Assembly (NCBI GenBank): GCA_943788055.1
Contig: CALSOU010000008.1
Coordinates: forward strand, 1-64,000
Direction of reading: 5' to 3'
Origin: an uncultured Saprospiraceae bacterium
GTDB taxonomy: Bacteria; Bacteroidota; Bacteroidia; Chitinophagales; Saprospiraceae
DNA: 64,000 nt
Shown: one piece after another, positions 29,486 through 41,848 of the stretch
How the letters are laid out: the number at the start of each line of letters is the position of its first letter
Numbering within the stretch: position 1 is the first letter of the stretch
Notes under the pieces: generated by a model
The model's database searches: none
What the model was told of the DNA's origin: nothing
Seen by the model: the letters and a program-made list of their open reading frames with translations, nothing else
Program-made: the position numbers and the translations under genes

Positions 29486-29998
29486 ATGAAACAACAATTT
29501 ATATTGTTGACATTACTAGTTTCTACCATTATCTCATGCAGTAAAGAGGAAATGAGAATGAACATTGTTAATTACGAATGCCAAGGGAGCGAACTCGTCT
29601 CCAGCGCTGCAATCGAAACTGAAGAATCTCAGATGATGCTTGAATGCAAAAACAACGCGCTTACAGATGAAGAAGATATTGCTAATTTGCTATCAGGAAC
29701 ATGGGAACTGGTAGGATATGCTGATGGTTGGAATCGACCAAGTATTTATACATGTGTCGTTCTAAGTTTTGACGGCAATAAGCTTGAGAGACGGACAATC
29801 AATGATGATGAGGACATTACAAAAGAGTACACTTGGGAACTTGAACCTTATCAATTCAATAATGAAGTAAATTATTCGATTAAGATCATGGACGGCGATA
29901 TGAACTACTTCTTAATGAATAAGTTTAGTGACAACTACATGTACTTCAACCATACACCAAGTGATGGCAACTGTGAAATCTATAGTCCTGTAAAGTAA
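29486..29998 (+). CDS. Small lipoprotein, lipocalin-like hypothetical
   Basis: MKQQFILLTLLVSTIISCSK lipobox; LLSGTWELVGYADGW. Start at 29486 rather than the track's 29396. Confidence 0.6.
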   Translation: MKQQFILLTLLVSTIISCSKEEMRMNIVNYECQGSELVSSAAIETEESQMMLECKNNALTDEEDIANLLSGTWELVGYADGWNRPSIYTCVVLSFDGNKLERRTINDDEDITKEYTWELEPYQFNNEVNYSIKIMDGDMNYFLMNKFSDNYMYFNHTPSDGNCEIYSPVK

Positions 29999-30320
29999 AA
30001 GACGCAAGATGAACAAAACAGTGTTAAAATCACAAGATTCGACGATAACCGCGATAGCGATGCGAATGTATCTGCTAGGAGATTCTTAGCCAACCGACAG
30101 TGTAAAAACTTACAAAATAGTCTATTTCAATACGACATCTTGATTTTACATAGCTACTACTTGGCTAAGAAGCCGACCGACAGGGAGTACCGAAGCTCAG
30201 CGCCGCCTTTCTCGATCTACATTTTCCAAAATGGAAAGTAATTAAAGCACGAGCATCTTCTCTCCCACGAGCAGAAAAGCGGATCGCCTAAACTCTTGAA
30301 CTCTACATTACCTAAAAAAA

Positions 30321-30349
30321 ACGCACAAGTAAATGAATTACTTGTGCGT
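30321..30349 (-). terminator. Intrinsic terminator downstream of yidC
   Basis: Perfect 12-bp stem ACGCACAAGTAA/TTACTTGTGCGT; on the minus strand followed by a T-tract. Confidence 0.8.
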
Positions 30350-30417
30350 TTCTAATCTTTAAGTCTACTAGCTAAAGCTATTGTATTCTAGTCCTTGAAA
30401 ACAGATCTACTGAACTC

Positions 30418-32319
30418 TTATTTCTTTGGTTTCTTCTTCGCTTCCTCCTGCTGTTGCTTTTGAGCATTTTCAATTGCAGTCATAAACTTACTTTTCTTCT
30501 TCTTTGGCTTCATCTTATTCTTCATTAGCTGCTGACGAAGTTTATCCTCGTTGAAAACCAATTTCTTGGTTCCAATGGTTTGAGCGATATTGAACAAGTT
30601 ACTAAAGAACATGTAAACCGTCAGACCAGAAGCATATTGATTAAAGAATGCTAAGAACATTAATGGCATGAAGTACTGAACATATTTCATCGCTGGATTA
30701 GCAGACATATCCATATGTTTAGTATTGTAGAAGGTATAAATCAACTGAGATGCTACCCATAAAATGGTAAACAAACTCAAGTGTGCTCCCATAAATGGTA
30801 TTTCAAATGGCAAATTGAAAAAAGCATCATATGACGAAAGGTCATCTGCCCACCAAAAAGACTCTTGTCTAAACCCAATCGACGCTGGGAAGAAACGGAA
30901 AAGGGCATACCATATCGGCATCTGGACCAGCATAGGCATACAACCCCCTAGAGGACTCACGCCATACTCCCTATATATCTTCATCGTTTCCATCTGTTGG
31001 GTCTGAGCGTCGTCCTTGTACTTCTTCTTAAGGTCTGCTAGCTCTGGCTTCAAAGCTCCCATCTTCGCCTGTGAATGCAACATCTTATAAGTCAAAGGAT
31101 AAAGGACTAACTTGATCAAAAAGATCATCAGAATAATCGCAAAACCCTTGTTTCCGACGATATTATCAAAGAAGTTAAACAGTGGTCGAATCACCCATCT
31201 GTTAATAGTACCAAACAATGACCGACCAAAAGGAATGATCTCCTCTAGACCGTTTCCGTAAGTTCTTAAACGCTCAAACTCATTTGGACCTGCAAAAATC
31301 TGCATTGGGAATACACCTCCAGCAATCACATCGGGTGAAATATGAAGCTCTGATGTTACTAATTTCAAGTCATCATTGTCTTCATCTAGAACTTCTGTTA
31401 CAAACTTACCATAGCTGAATCCTTGGCCTTTAGCCATGATTGTCGTATTGAAAAACTGATTTACGTGGGCAACCCATTCCACTGGCTTATCTTCTGCTTC
31501 CTCAGTAGCCGACTTTCGACAGTTACAATAGTCCGAATCCTCACCAGACTCTTTGAAATATACTGTCGAGTAGAATCTTTCGAAATAATCATTGAGCTCT
31601 AGTTTATCTAGATAATTCTTCCAACGAACTGTTATCTTTTCGCCATTTGTGAATGTTGCAGCAGCATTTCCGAAGTTCAAATTATAATCGATATCATAAT
31701 CCTCCTTCAAAGTGTAAGTCTGAACGAATTCGCCATTTGCACCAGCAGTAAAAACGATCGTATTTCCGTTCTGAGTGGCGCTAAAATTCAAATCTTCTGA
31801 ATCGACAGTACCTCCAGGAACCCCTTTGACGGGTAATATATAGGAGAATCTGTTCTTTTGATCGGCAAGAAGCTCAACTGGAGTTTTCACCTTCTCTCCT
31901 TCTTCATTTTTGTACACTTTCATGTAGTCTTTCACGGTAACACCGACAATCTTTCCTCCTTTGGAACTAAAATCAACTTTGATTTGATCGTTTTCTAGAG
32001 TGTATGTTTTGGCTGTACCGTTTGCATTTGGAGCAAAAGCTCCATACTGCATCTGCAACTTGAGATCTTGTTGAGCTAATACAATCGAATCATTTACGCT
32101 TGCAGAAGTTCGCTCTACAACAGTTTGAGAAGACGCAATTGGTTGAACTGGAAGCGCAGCGATAGAATCAGCTACTTGCTTGTCCATAATAGCCTGCGCT
32201 ATGGAATCTTGTTTGATTTGTTGTAATAAAGCTGCTCTCTTTGCTTTCGTGTTGTTTGTAGACCAAAGAAAGAAAAGTGCAAAAATCAGAACAAGTCCTA
32301 TTATTTGACGTTTGTCCAT
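30418..32319 (-). CDS. yidC: Membrane protein insertase YidC
   Basis: MDKRQIIGLVLIFALFFLWS; periplasmic domain; GCMPMLVQMPIWYALFRFFPASIGFRQESFWWADDLSSYD; Lys-rich tail. Confidence 0.97.
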   Translation of the reverse strand: MDKRQIIGLVLIFALFFLWSTNNTKAKRAALLQQIKQDSIAQAIMDKQVADSIAALPVQPIASSQTVVERTSASVNDSIVLAQQDLKLQMQYGAFAPNANGTAKTYTLENDQIKVDFSSKGGKIVGVTVKDYMKVYKNEEGEKVKTPVELLADQKNRFSYILPVKGVPGGTVDSEDLNFSATQNGNTIVFTAGANGEFVQTYTLKEDYDIDYNLNFGNAAATFTNGEKITVRWKNYLDKLELNDYFERFYSTVYFKESGEDSDYCNCRKSATEEAEDKPVEWVAHVNQFFNTTIMAKGQGFSYGKFVTEVLDEDNDDLKLVTSELHISPDVIAGGVFPMQIFAGPNEFERLRTYGNGLEEIIPFGRSLFGTINRWVIRPLFNFFDNIVGNKGFAIILMIFLIKLVLYPLTYKMLHSQAKMGALKPELADLKKKYKDDAQTQQMETMKIYREYGVSPLGGCMPMLVQMPIWYALFRFFPASIGFRQESFWWADDLSSYDAFFNLPFEIPFMGAHLSLFTILWVASQLIYTFYNTKHMDMSANPAMKYVQYFMPLMFLAFFNQYASGLTVYMFFSNLFNIAQTIGTKKLVFNEDKLRQQLMKNKMKPKKKKSKFMTAIENAQKQQQEEAKKKPKK

Positions 32320-32721
32320 TCTATTTTCAAATTTGCGGCAAAGTTACACATTTGTTTGACTTAGCCGATGATAAAACTACCGAGTATTCTCATTTTTTAC
32401 ATAACAATTGCATAGAAAAAATAATACCAAGAGGGAATCACCTTATTAACCGTCAATGTTCGAAAATGATTCAAGGCATTGGATGAAAGAGCAGAACTAT
32501 TCGACAAAAGCTTCCGATATTGAAAGAAAACAAGTACTTCTTTACCAAAAATCCACACTTCCAACAATCTCAGCATACCCTTGTCTGTTCCACTTAATGC
32601 TTCATTTTTTATTGAAAGGATCAGCACTGACTTGAATCTGATTATAGGTGACTTAGGTTACAATTTGGCATCTCGTCTAGTCATATTTTTATAATTATTA
32701 CATCACCTAAACATTGTAATT

Positions 32722-33342
32722 ATGAAAAGTTCATTCAAATTTTTGTCAATTACTTTTCTAGTATTAATGAGTCTAGGAATAGTGTCATGTAATAAGGAGG
32801 CTGATGATGAAATTATCCCTGTTGTAGAATTAACTTCAGAAGAAGCATCAAACTTGTTATATATGAGAGAAGAAGAAAAACTTGTGCGAGATGTATATGT
32901 TTTTCTCTTTGAAAAATATAACATGAGCATATTTGAGAATATATCGGGGAGCGAGCAGAAACATATGGATTTCGTTTTAGATATTATGAATGAATATAGT
33001 TATGAAGACAATGCAGCGGCTGCCTATGGAGAATTTAATAATTCTGAATTACAAGACTTGTATAACGACCTCATTGCTAAAGGTTCCGTGTCTCTGTATG
33101 ACGCTCTAGTTGTTGGCGCTACTATTGAAGATGTAGAAATATATGATTTAAATACTGCTATAGATGAGACGGATTAATCTGATATAGTAGATCTCTAAAG
33201 CTTACTACTTTGTGGATCTAAAAATCACATACGCGCATTTACGGATCATTTGAGTAAGGAAGGACCTGACTATGTACCTCAGTTTATTGATCAAGGTGAA
33301 TTTAATGCTATACTAGCAGCTAGTCACGAGCCATGTAGATAA
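32722..33342 (+). pseudogene. DUF2202-family lipoprotein interrupted by two in-frame TAA codons
   Basis: ORF 32722-33177 (SEEASNLLYMREEEKLVRDVYVFLFEKYNMSIFENISGSEQKHMD...) continues in the same frame past TAA (33175) and TAA (33196): SDIVDL*SLLLCGSKNHIRAFTDHLSKEGPDYVPQFIDQGEFNAILAASHEPCR*. Confidence 0.88.
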
Positions 33343-33370
33343 TAACATCTTGACGCAGAAAAAACTAATC

Positions 33371-33405
33371 GGGCGAGATAGGCAAATACTATCTTGCCCT
33401 TTTCT
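33371..33405 (+). terminator. Intrinsic terminator after the DUF2202 gene
   Basis: GGGCGAGATAG-GCAAATA-CTATCTTGCCC followed by TTTTCT (one G-U pair). Confidence 0.7.
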
Positions 33406-33576
33406 ATTGCTGTAAACAGATGAAATGAGCAACACCAGCGCTTCTAGAGTCGTTTAAGATTCCTTAAAAATATGCGCCATGCTATCGCCGCTATGCACGT
33501 AAACTAGAACATCTACTAAAATTTACATTGCGATTAAAAGCTGCAACTACCCCTGCCTTTCAGTTGTTTCAAGATC

Positions 33577-34017
33577 ATGAATAGATCGTCGACCACACAA
33601 AAAGAAATTCTTGATGAATATACCAAGGATTTTAAAAATACAATCCAACTTTCTCTTGGCACAATTTCTTCAGTTGACCCTTCAACTGAGCAGTCTCTTG
33701 AAGAGCGCTTCCAGCATCAAGTCTTGAGACCAATCCTAAAATTCCAACATGAGAAACTAGTAGGTTATTTTCTCTACTACAGTAACTTAAAAAAATGGAC
33801 GATGCCCGCAAGATCATCGCAAGAACTTCGCCCTTGGATAAAAATGAGATTGGCGAAAGATATTCAGTTGAGATATGCTATGATAGGAATGATCATAGGC
33901 TTGTTCACTAACGATGTCCTGGTGATTTATCAAGAAGCAACGGCTGACTTGAGCAAGCGTATCATACATCTGCTTGTTGAACGGATTTACGATGCTTTGC
34001 GAGAACAAACTAGCTAA
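33577..34017 (+). CDS. Hypothetical protein
   Basis: 146 aa open frame with sensible composition; no family recognised. Confidence 0.55.
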   Translation: MNRSSTTQKEILDEYTKDFKNTIQLSLGTISSVDPSTEQSLEERFQHQVLRPILKFQHEKLVGYFLYYSNLKKWTMPARSSQELRPWIKMRLAKDIQLRYAMIGMIIGLFTNDVLVIYQEATADLSKRIIHLLVERIYDALREQTS

Positions 34018-34118
34018 TTTTCGAAATTTCTATCACTTATTAGATAAAGCGTTACAAGATAATTAGGATAAAGTGAATAATATCAAGCAAATTTGAGGGA
34101 AATCGAGGCTAGTAAAAT

Positions 34119-34865
34119 ATGAGCTCATTCCCCACTCCTATTTCATATACATTTGATGTTTTATATCAGGATGAACATTTAGTAGCTATCAACAAGCCTT
34201 ATGGTTTCTTGACCCATCGTACAGCACTAGCAAAATATGAAACACAAATAGTTCTTCAAGCATTACGAGATCAATTAGGTCGTTCTGTACATCCGATTCA
34301 TCGACTTGATCGCAAGACATCTGGCGTTTTGCTTTGGGGTTTAGATTCCAAGGCTCACAGCGATATGAGCAAGCTATTTCAGGAAAACCTTATCAAGAAA
34401 AGCTACCTAGCAATTGTAAGAGGATATACCAAAGACGAAGGCACAATTGATTATCCATTGAAAAATGAAGCTGGCAGGTCACAAGAGGCAGTTACAAATT
34501 ACAAAACCTTAGAACGAAAAGAGCAGAAGTGGCCTTTAGGCAAACACGAAACAAGTCGCTATTCGCTTCTTGAACTCAACCCGACTACTGGAAGAATGCA
34601 TCAACTACGCAGACATCTTTCACATAATTTTCACCCAATTATTGGGGATCGACCGCATGGCTGTAGTAAGCAAAATAGAATGTTTAAACAGAAATTCGGC
34701 TTTGAAGAAATGCTTCTTCATGCAAGTTCTCTAAGTTTTACACATCCCTACACTGATATCGAAATTAAAATCCAAGCACCACTTTTCGAATCGTATTTGA
34801 AAATGGCAAGTAAAATCGGGTTTATGAATGTTGAAGAATCGAACTCCATTTCCAAGGAAAAGTAA
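34119..34865 (+). CDS. RluA-family RNA pseudouridine synthase (TruC-like)
   Basis: LVAINKPYGFLTHRT; HRLDRKTSGVLLWG; TGRMHQLRRHLSHNFHPIIGDRPHG. Confidence 0.92.
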   Translation: MSSFPTPISYTFDVLYQDEHLVAINKPYGFLTHRTALAKYETQIVLQALRDQLGRSVHPIHRLDRKTSGVLLWGLDSKAHSDMSKLFQENLIKKSYLAIVRGYTKDEGTIDYPLKNEAGRSQEAVTNYKTLERKEQKWPLGKHETSRYSLLELNPTTGRMHQLRRHLSHNFHPIIGDRPHGCSKQNRMFKQKFGFEEMLLHASSLSFTHPYTDIEIKIQAPLFESYLKMASKIGFMNVEESNSISKEK

Positions 34866-34887
34866 ATCTCGAGTGTTGTGGGAAATC

Positions 34888-35245
34888 TTACAGCTTGACA
34901 GTTAATCCAATTCGCAATTGGTGATTAAGCGTTCTACTCTGAATTTCTGTGACATTAAAAATAGCATTCTCGTTTGCACTCAAGTGATAAGATCCACGGA
35001 TATCAAGTCTATCTGTCAAGGGTACTGAAAACCACACCTGACTAGCAGCACCAATGTTCCATGGTTTTAACAATGCAGCATCAGAACCATCAAACTCCCT
35101 GTAATACATCTTGAATAAACTGATTATTCCTTAAGTATCGATGAGCAACTGGTTTAAGATACGGTAGCAAGTAGCGATAGACCTCGCGCTGTGCACGTTG
35201 ATCTTTTTGCTAACAAGCTTTTATTGTATCTAAACTGAGACTCAT
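34888..35245 (-). pseudogene. Deletion fusion: ECF sigma-70 factor N-terminus (35245 to about 35105) joined to the C-terminal end of an outer-membrane beta-barrel-like protein (34888-35109)
   Basis: MSLSLDTIKAC*QKDQRAQREVYRYLLPYLKPVAHRYLRNNQFIQDVLQ (sigma region 2-like, one in-frame TAG), then directly YYREFDGSDAALLKPWNIGAASQVWFSVPLTDRLDIRGSYHLSANENAIFNVTEIQSRTLNHQLRIGLTVKL*. Confidence 0.6.
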
Positions 35246-35401
35246 TAAGTAGTATCTACGTTCCGTCTTAATTGACTGTAAACCTTTGTTTTGCTGGTGG
35301 CTTTCGCCAAAAATTACTCTCAACTTTCAAACGTGCGTATTCAATAATACTGTTTTATGAATACTCTCATCTGCTAAAGTTTTGGTTTAAATTCAAACTT
35401 C

Positions 35402-36371
35402 CTAAAGCATTATCGTAGCAATTGCATCGCAACCACTTTCACTACCCAAAACTACTGTCCAAGTCCCTGGAGGCTGAACAGATATTGTTGGTGTAAATTC
35501 GTTCGTAGACCATATATACTGGTTTATTATAAAACCTCCACTTGTATTTACACTCAAAATATAATTTCCTGGAATTGCTGGATCCTCTTCTGCCACGATT
35601 TCTGCAAAGAAACCATCACAAGGGTTTCCTGAATCTTGATAATTGACGGATGTTTCGCTTGTGCATCCTGCTGCGTCAGTAACTATTAGTGTATAAATTC
35701 CAAATGCGTTTGGCTGAATCTCAGCAGTCGTAGCTCCGTTACTCCATTCATATGTATATGCTGCAGTTCCACCCGTTGCGTATCCTACCAATATTGTTGT
35801 GTTATTCGTCGAATCCGTTAATATATTTATGTTTGCTTGCAAATCAGCACAAGGGTCTAAAGATACATCGTAACTCGCAACATCGTCGCAACCTTCTGCA
35901 TCGGTTATTGTGACTGTATAAACACCAGACCCCATCACCATTATTTCTTGAGTAGTAGATCCTTCGCTCCAGTTGTAAGCATAGGGCTCCGTACCACCTT
36001 GACCAAAAGCAACTAATAAGGTATCAGAGCCCGCAATTCCAGCTGTAAAACCTAGGCAATCAGTTTGAAAAACAACCTCTATAGTTGCCTCGTCACTGCA
36101 TTCATTTGAATCTGTTACTGTAACACCTGTAACTACCCTCTTCATCAACTACTATGGACGATGTTATTTCACCAGTAGACCATATATAGTTATACTCTGG
36201 TGTTCCTTCAGTTACATTTGCAGCTAGGATTGCTCCGGTTGAATCAATTGCAATTGTGATATCTACGTCATAAAGTTCGCAATCTACTTCCAAGTTACCT
36301 TCGCAAGAACTGCCAAAAAAAATAAATCCTAGAAGTATCAATAGGATTGAAAATTTAAATGTTTGTTTCAT
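35402..36371 (-). pseudogene. SprB-repeat-like lipoprotein split by a single-base frameshift near 36130
   Basis: 36102-36371: MKQTFKFSILLILLGFIFFGSSCEG...YNYIWSTGEITSSIVVDEEGSY. The frame then shifts to GVTVTDSNECSDEATIEVVF... (35402-36148) with further GGTxAYTYEWSNGATT repeats. Confidence 0.8.
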
Positions 36372-36896
36372 TATGATGATTTTATGTTTTTCAAAGATAG
36401 AAATAGTGCGCGTTCAATAGATCTACGCAAGATTTGCTGAAACGTGACAAATACGTTTCTACATTTGCTAAAAAAGAAAGAAAAGTATATCACACTATAG
36501 ACAAACACCATTATTCAATAATTTAGGATATGAAAAGTACTTACATAGTTTTACAAAAAAAATTAATATTTGAATTCAGCGAATAGTCGATAGCTCTCGA
36601 TCTTTAATTTATGATCAGTAGCTTCGATTTCTATAAATTTTGCTCTGTGTGATGCAAAAAACCAACTTGATCGCATCATGTAAATTCTACTTAGACTAGT
36701 TTCAAGTCTGTCCTTAAAACATGTGTAAATATCTAATTTAATCGTTACATTCAGTAAGATAGTCGATGCTTTGCTATTCAAGTTGATCAAATTGAACTTT
36801 TTGTTCCTGAGCTTTGTACTTTTGGTGTTTGATATTAGATCAGTCTTCTTGTTTTCACGTTGCTCAATAAAACAAATAAAATTTTAATACCATAAT

Positions 36897-37451
36897 ATGG
36901 CAGTAATAGATTTGAAGGTTTTACTTGATGTACCAACTATTCTAGACAAACGCTCTTCTGATGCTCTAATTAAGGCAATCAAAGAAAACTATGTAGAGGA
37001 TTTCGATTATCTGAAATTCCTTTCGTCTGTAAAGACTCTTCAAGGGATGGGCATAGATGAAGAGACCGCTTTCAAATCAGCTTTTGCAACTGCCAAAACT
37101 ATGGGCTTCTCCAAAGCTGCTTTTAAACAAAGTGTGCAGCATTACAAGCAAATATTGACATCTCAGATGGGAAATTTTGCCGAAGCATTTCAGAGGCAAA
37201 AAGAAGATAAACTGGAAAACCGGGTTGAGAAAAATAACGAAATTGAAAAACGGATTGAGAGCAACAAAGAAAAAATCCAAAAGTTACAAGCAGAAATTGA
37301 AATCCTAGAAAAGAAAATTGCCACGGCTAATGAAACCTTGGAAAAGGAAAGAACGAAACTCGAAACTATACATACGAACTTCGTATCTTCGTATCAGTTC
37401 TTTGATGAAAAGCTAAAACAAGATCTAAACCTATTCGAAAAATATATATAA
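36897..37451 (+). CDS. Conserved-looking hypothetical with C-terminal coiled coil; partner of the next gene
   Basis: 184 aa; heptad-rich region RVEKNNEIEKRIESNKEKIQKLQAEIEILEKKIATANETLEKER; 10 nt gap to the next gene. Confidence 0.7.
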   Translation: MAVIDLKVLLDVPTILDKRSSDALIKAIKENYVEDFDYLKFLSSVKTLQGMGIDEETAFKSAFATAKTMGFSKAAFKQSVQHYKQILTSQMGNFAEAFQRQKEDKLENRVEKNNEIEKRIESNKEKIQKLQAEIEILEKKIATANETLEKERTKLETIHTNFVSSYQFFDEKLKQDLNLFEKYI

Positions 37452-37461
37452 CTAATTATCG

Positions 37462-38493
37462 ATGGATGTATCTAATCCCCTAGACAATAATAACTTCAAG
37501 CCAAAAACCTTTTGGCAAAAACCAGAAGGAAAAACAGGCGCATTGTTCCTCGTTGGTGTAGCGGCGGTAGCAGGCTACTTCCTTTTTACGGCAGGTACTG
37601 CCATATTGACTTTTCTCACGACAACAATCGGAATTGTAATATCCTTAGCAGTTCTAGGTGCGATTATCTATATGGCTCTCGATCCAAAAGTACGAGCGGT
37701 AGTTGGCTACATGTATAAAAGTATAATGCGTAAGATCACTGGAATTTTTGTGACTATTAATCCTATTGGAATACTTAAGAACTACATTAGTGACTTAGAA
37801 GACAATCTTCAAAAAATGAGTAAACAGATTGGAAGTCTACGTGGTCAAATGCGTAAGATTAAGGACCTAATCAGCAGCAATACAGATGATATTAAGCAAA
37901 ATTTGTTGATTGCTAAAAAAGCTAAAGAACAAGACAATAGTTCAGCTTTAACGCTTGCGACTAGAAAAGCTGCTCGTTTGAAAGAGAGTAATAGCAAGTA
38001 TACTGTGCTTCACAAACGAATGACAATTCTTCACAAAGTGTTGACAAAGATGTACGCGAATTCTGAGATTCTTCTCGAAGATACTAAAGACCAAGTCAAA
38101 GTAAAAGAAGTAGAATACAGAGCAATTAAGACCTCGCATTCAGCTATGAAATCTGCAATGAGTATTATTAGTGGAGATAAGGACAAAAGAGCAATGTTTG
38201 ATCAAGCAATGGAACATATTGCTGATGATGTAGCTAACAAGGTAGGTGAAATGGAGCAATTCATGGAAATGTCTTCTTCTTTTATGGATTCTATCGACTT
38301 GCAGAGTGGTGTTTTTGAAGAGCAAGGACTTAAGATGTTGGAGGAATATGAAAAACGATCAAGTTTACTACTTATGGGCGGCAGCGAACAACATGACGAA
38401 GTGTTGGATTTAGATGAGATGCCTCAAATTGACTATGACGAGAATACGTTAGATGATTCTAGTGATTCAGACTATAAGAATTTGTTTGAGTAA
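37462..38493 (+). CDS. Membrane-anchored PspA/IM30-like coiled-coil protein (putative)
   Basis: Two N-terminal TM segments (FLVGVAAVAGYFLFTAGTAILTFLTTTIGIVISLAVLGAIIYMAL) followed by an all-helical region resembling PspA architecture (PIGILKNYISDLEDNLQKMSKQIGSLRGQMRKIKDLI ... FDQAMEHIADDVANKVGEMEQFMEM). Confidence 0.6.
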   Translation: MDVSNPLDNNNFKPKTFWQKPEGKTGALFLVGVAAVAGYFLFTAGTAILTFLTTTIGIVISLAVLGAIIYMALDPKVRAVVGYMYKSIMRKITGIFVTINPIGILKNYISDLEDNLQKMSKQIGSLRGQMRKIKDLISSNTDDIKQNLLIAKKAKEQDNSSALTLATRKAARLKESNSKYTVLHKRMTILHKVLTKMYANSEILLEDTKDQVKVKEVEYRAIKTSHSAMKSAMSIISGDKDKRAMFDQAMEHIADDVANKVGEMEQFMEMSSSFMDSIDLQSGVFEEQGLKMLEEYEKRSSLLLMGGSEQHDEVLDLDEMPQIDYDENTLDDSSDSDYKNLFE

Positions 38494-38516
38494 TTTCTAG
38501 ATTCACAAAAAGATAC

Positions 38517-38546
38517 AAAGGAGATGTAAAATACATCTCCTTTTTT
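38517..38546 (+). terminator. Intrinsic terminator
   Basis: AAAGGAGATGTA-AAA-TACATCTCCTTTTTT. Confidence 0.85.
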
Positions 38547-38582
38547 ATTGCAACTATCCGATAAATCAAATGTTATCAGCTT

Positions 38583-39266
38583 ATGAAATATTTTCTGACC
38601 ACAATCATCTTGATTATGTCAATCTCGTCCCAAGCTCAAGACCAAAACGAAACTAAACTCATTTACGTAGGTGACCCAATGTGTTCATGGTGTTATGGGT
38701 TTTCTCCAGAATTTAGCAAAGTAATAAACGATTTAGACGAAGGCATACAGCTTGAAATTGTGATGGGAGGTCTAAGACCTTATAATCAAGAAAAGATGAC
38801 TGATTTAAAGTCATTTTTGACCGAGCATTGGGAAGAAGTTCACGAGCGCTCCGGTCAAGAATTTCAATATGGTATTCTAGATGATTCTTCTATAGCATAT
38901 GATACAGAACCTAGCTGCAGAGCAGTAGCTGTTATGTTAGATATAGCACCAGAGCATGGATGGTCATATTTTCAGAATGTCCAGAAAGCATTCTATTACG
39001 ACAACAAAAATCCGCAAGATCCCAAGACATTCATAGATTTAGCAAGTAAGGTTGAAGGTATTGACGCAAGTGAATTTGAACGAAAGTTCACTTCTCAACA
39101 ATATAAAGATAGAGTTAAAGAACATTTTCAAATGGCAAGAAACTTGGGCGTTAGCAGTTTCCCAACTGTCGTTCTTAAAAATGGAGAATCGTACAACCTA
39201 ATTGCACAAGGCTATGCAGAGACCGATCAAGTTCAAAGCCAAATTGCAAAAGCTTTATCGCAATAG
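38583..39266 (+). CDS. DsbA family protein (FrnE-like thioredoxin fold), secreted
   Basis: Signal peptide; YVGDPMCSWCYGFSPEF; VSSFPTVVLKNGE cis-Pro loop. Confidence 0.88.
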   Translation: MKYFLTTIILIMSISSQAQDQNETKLIYVGDPMCSWCYGFSPEFSKVINDLDEGIQLEIVMGGLRPYNQEKMTDLKSFLTEHWEEVHERSGQEFQYGILDDSSIAYDTEPSCRAVAVMLDIAPEHGWSYFQNVQKAFYYDNKNPQDPKTFIDLASKVEGIDASEFERKFTSQQYKDRVKEHFQMARNLGVSSFPTVVLKNGESYNLIAQGYAETDQVQSQIAKALSQ

Positions 39267-39530
39267 CACATAGTTCTATACTTCCTTTTCTAGTTATACC
39301 ATTAAAAGACAATTTCAAAAGTTTAACAGAATTCATAATTCTCAATCTAAACACTTACTCACTAGTTTGATAGTGACAATCTTCGATTTCTAGAAGGAAG
39401 ATAAATTAACGCATTTATTGCTAAGAATTTCCTTTCAATCTTTGACAATTCATGTCGCACGTGTAAAAGAGTTATCTAATTAAGTATTCCTTTGTCTAAA
39501 TACGCACTCACTAATTTCAACTGTTTTCAG

Positions 39531-39538
39531 TACTTTTG
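39531..39538 (+). promoter_or_regulatory. -7 promoter element TACTTTTG upstream of the IDH gene
   Basis: TAnnTTTG match in an AT-rich intergenic region. Confidence 0.4.
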
Positions 39539-39580
39539 TGCTTCGCTTTGAAAATTCTAACTTTCTTAGCTAAACTGTAG

Positions 39581-41830
<2,250 letters not shown>

Positions 41831-41848
41831 TTAGTCCGATCTACTGAC

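Noticed and set aside
36563-36790. Minus-strand ORF 36563-36790
   Set aside because: Short, AT-rich intergenic translation with no motif, promoter or neighbour support.
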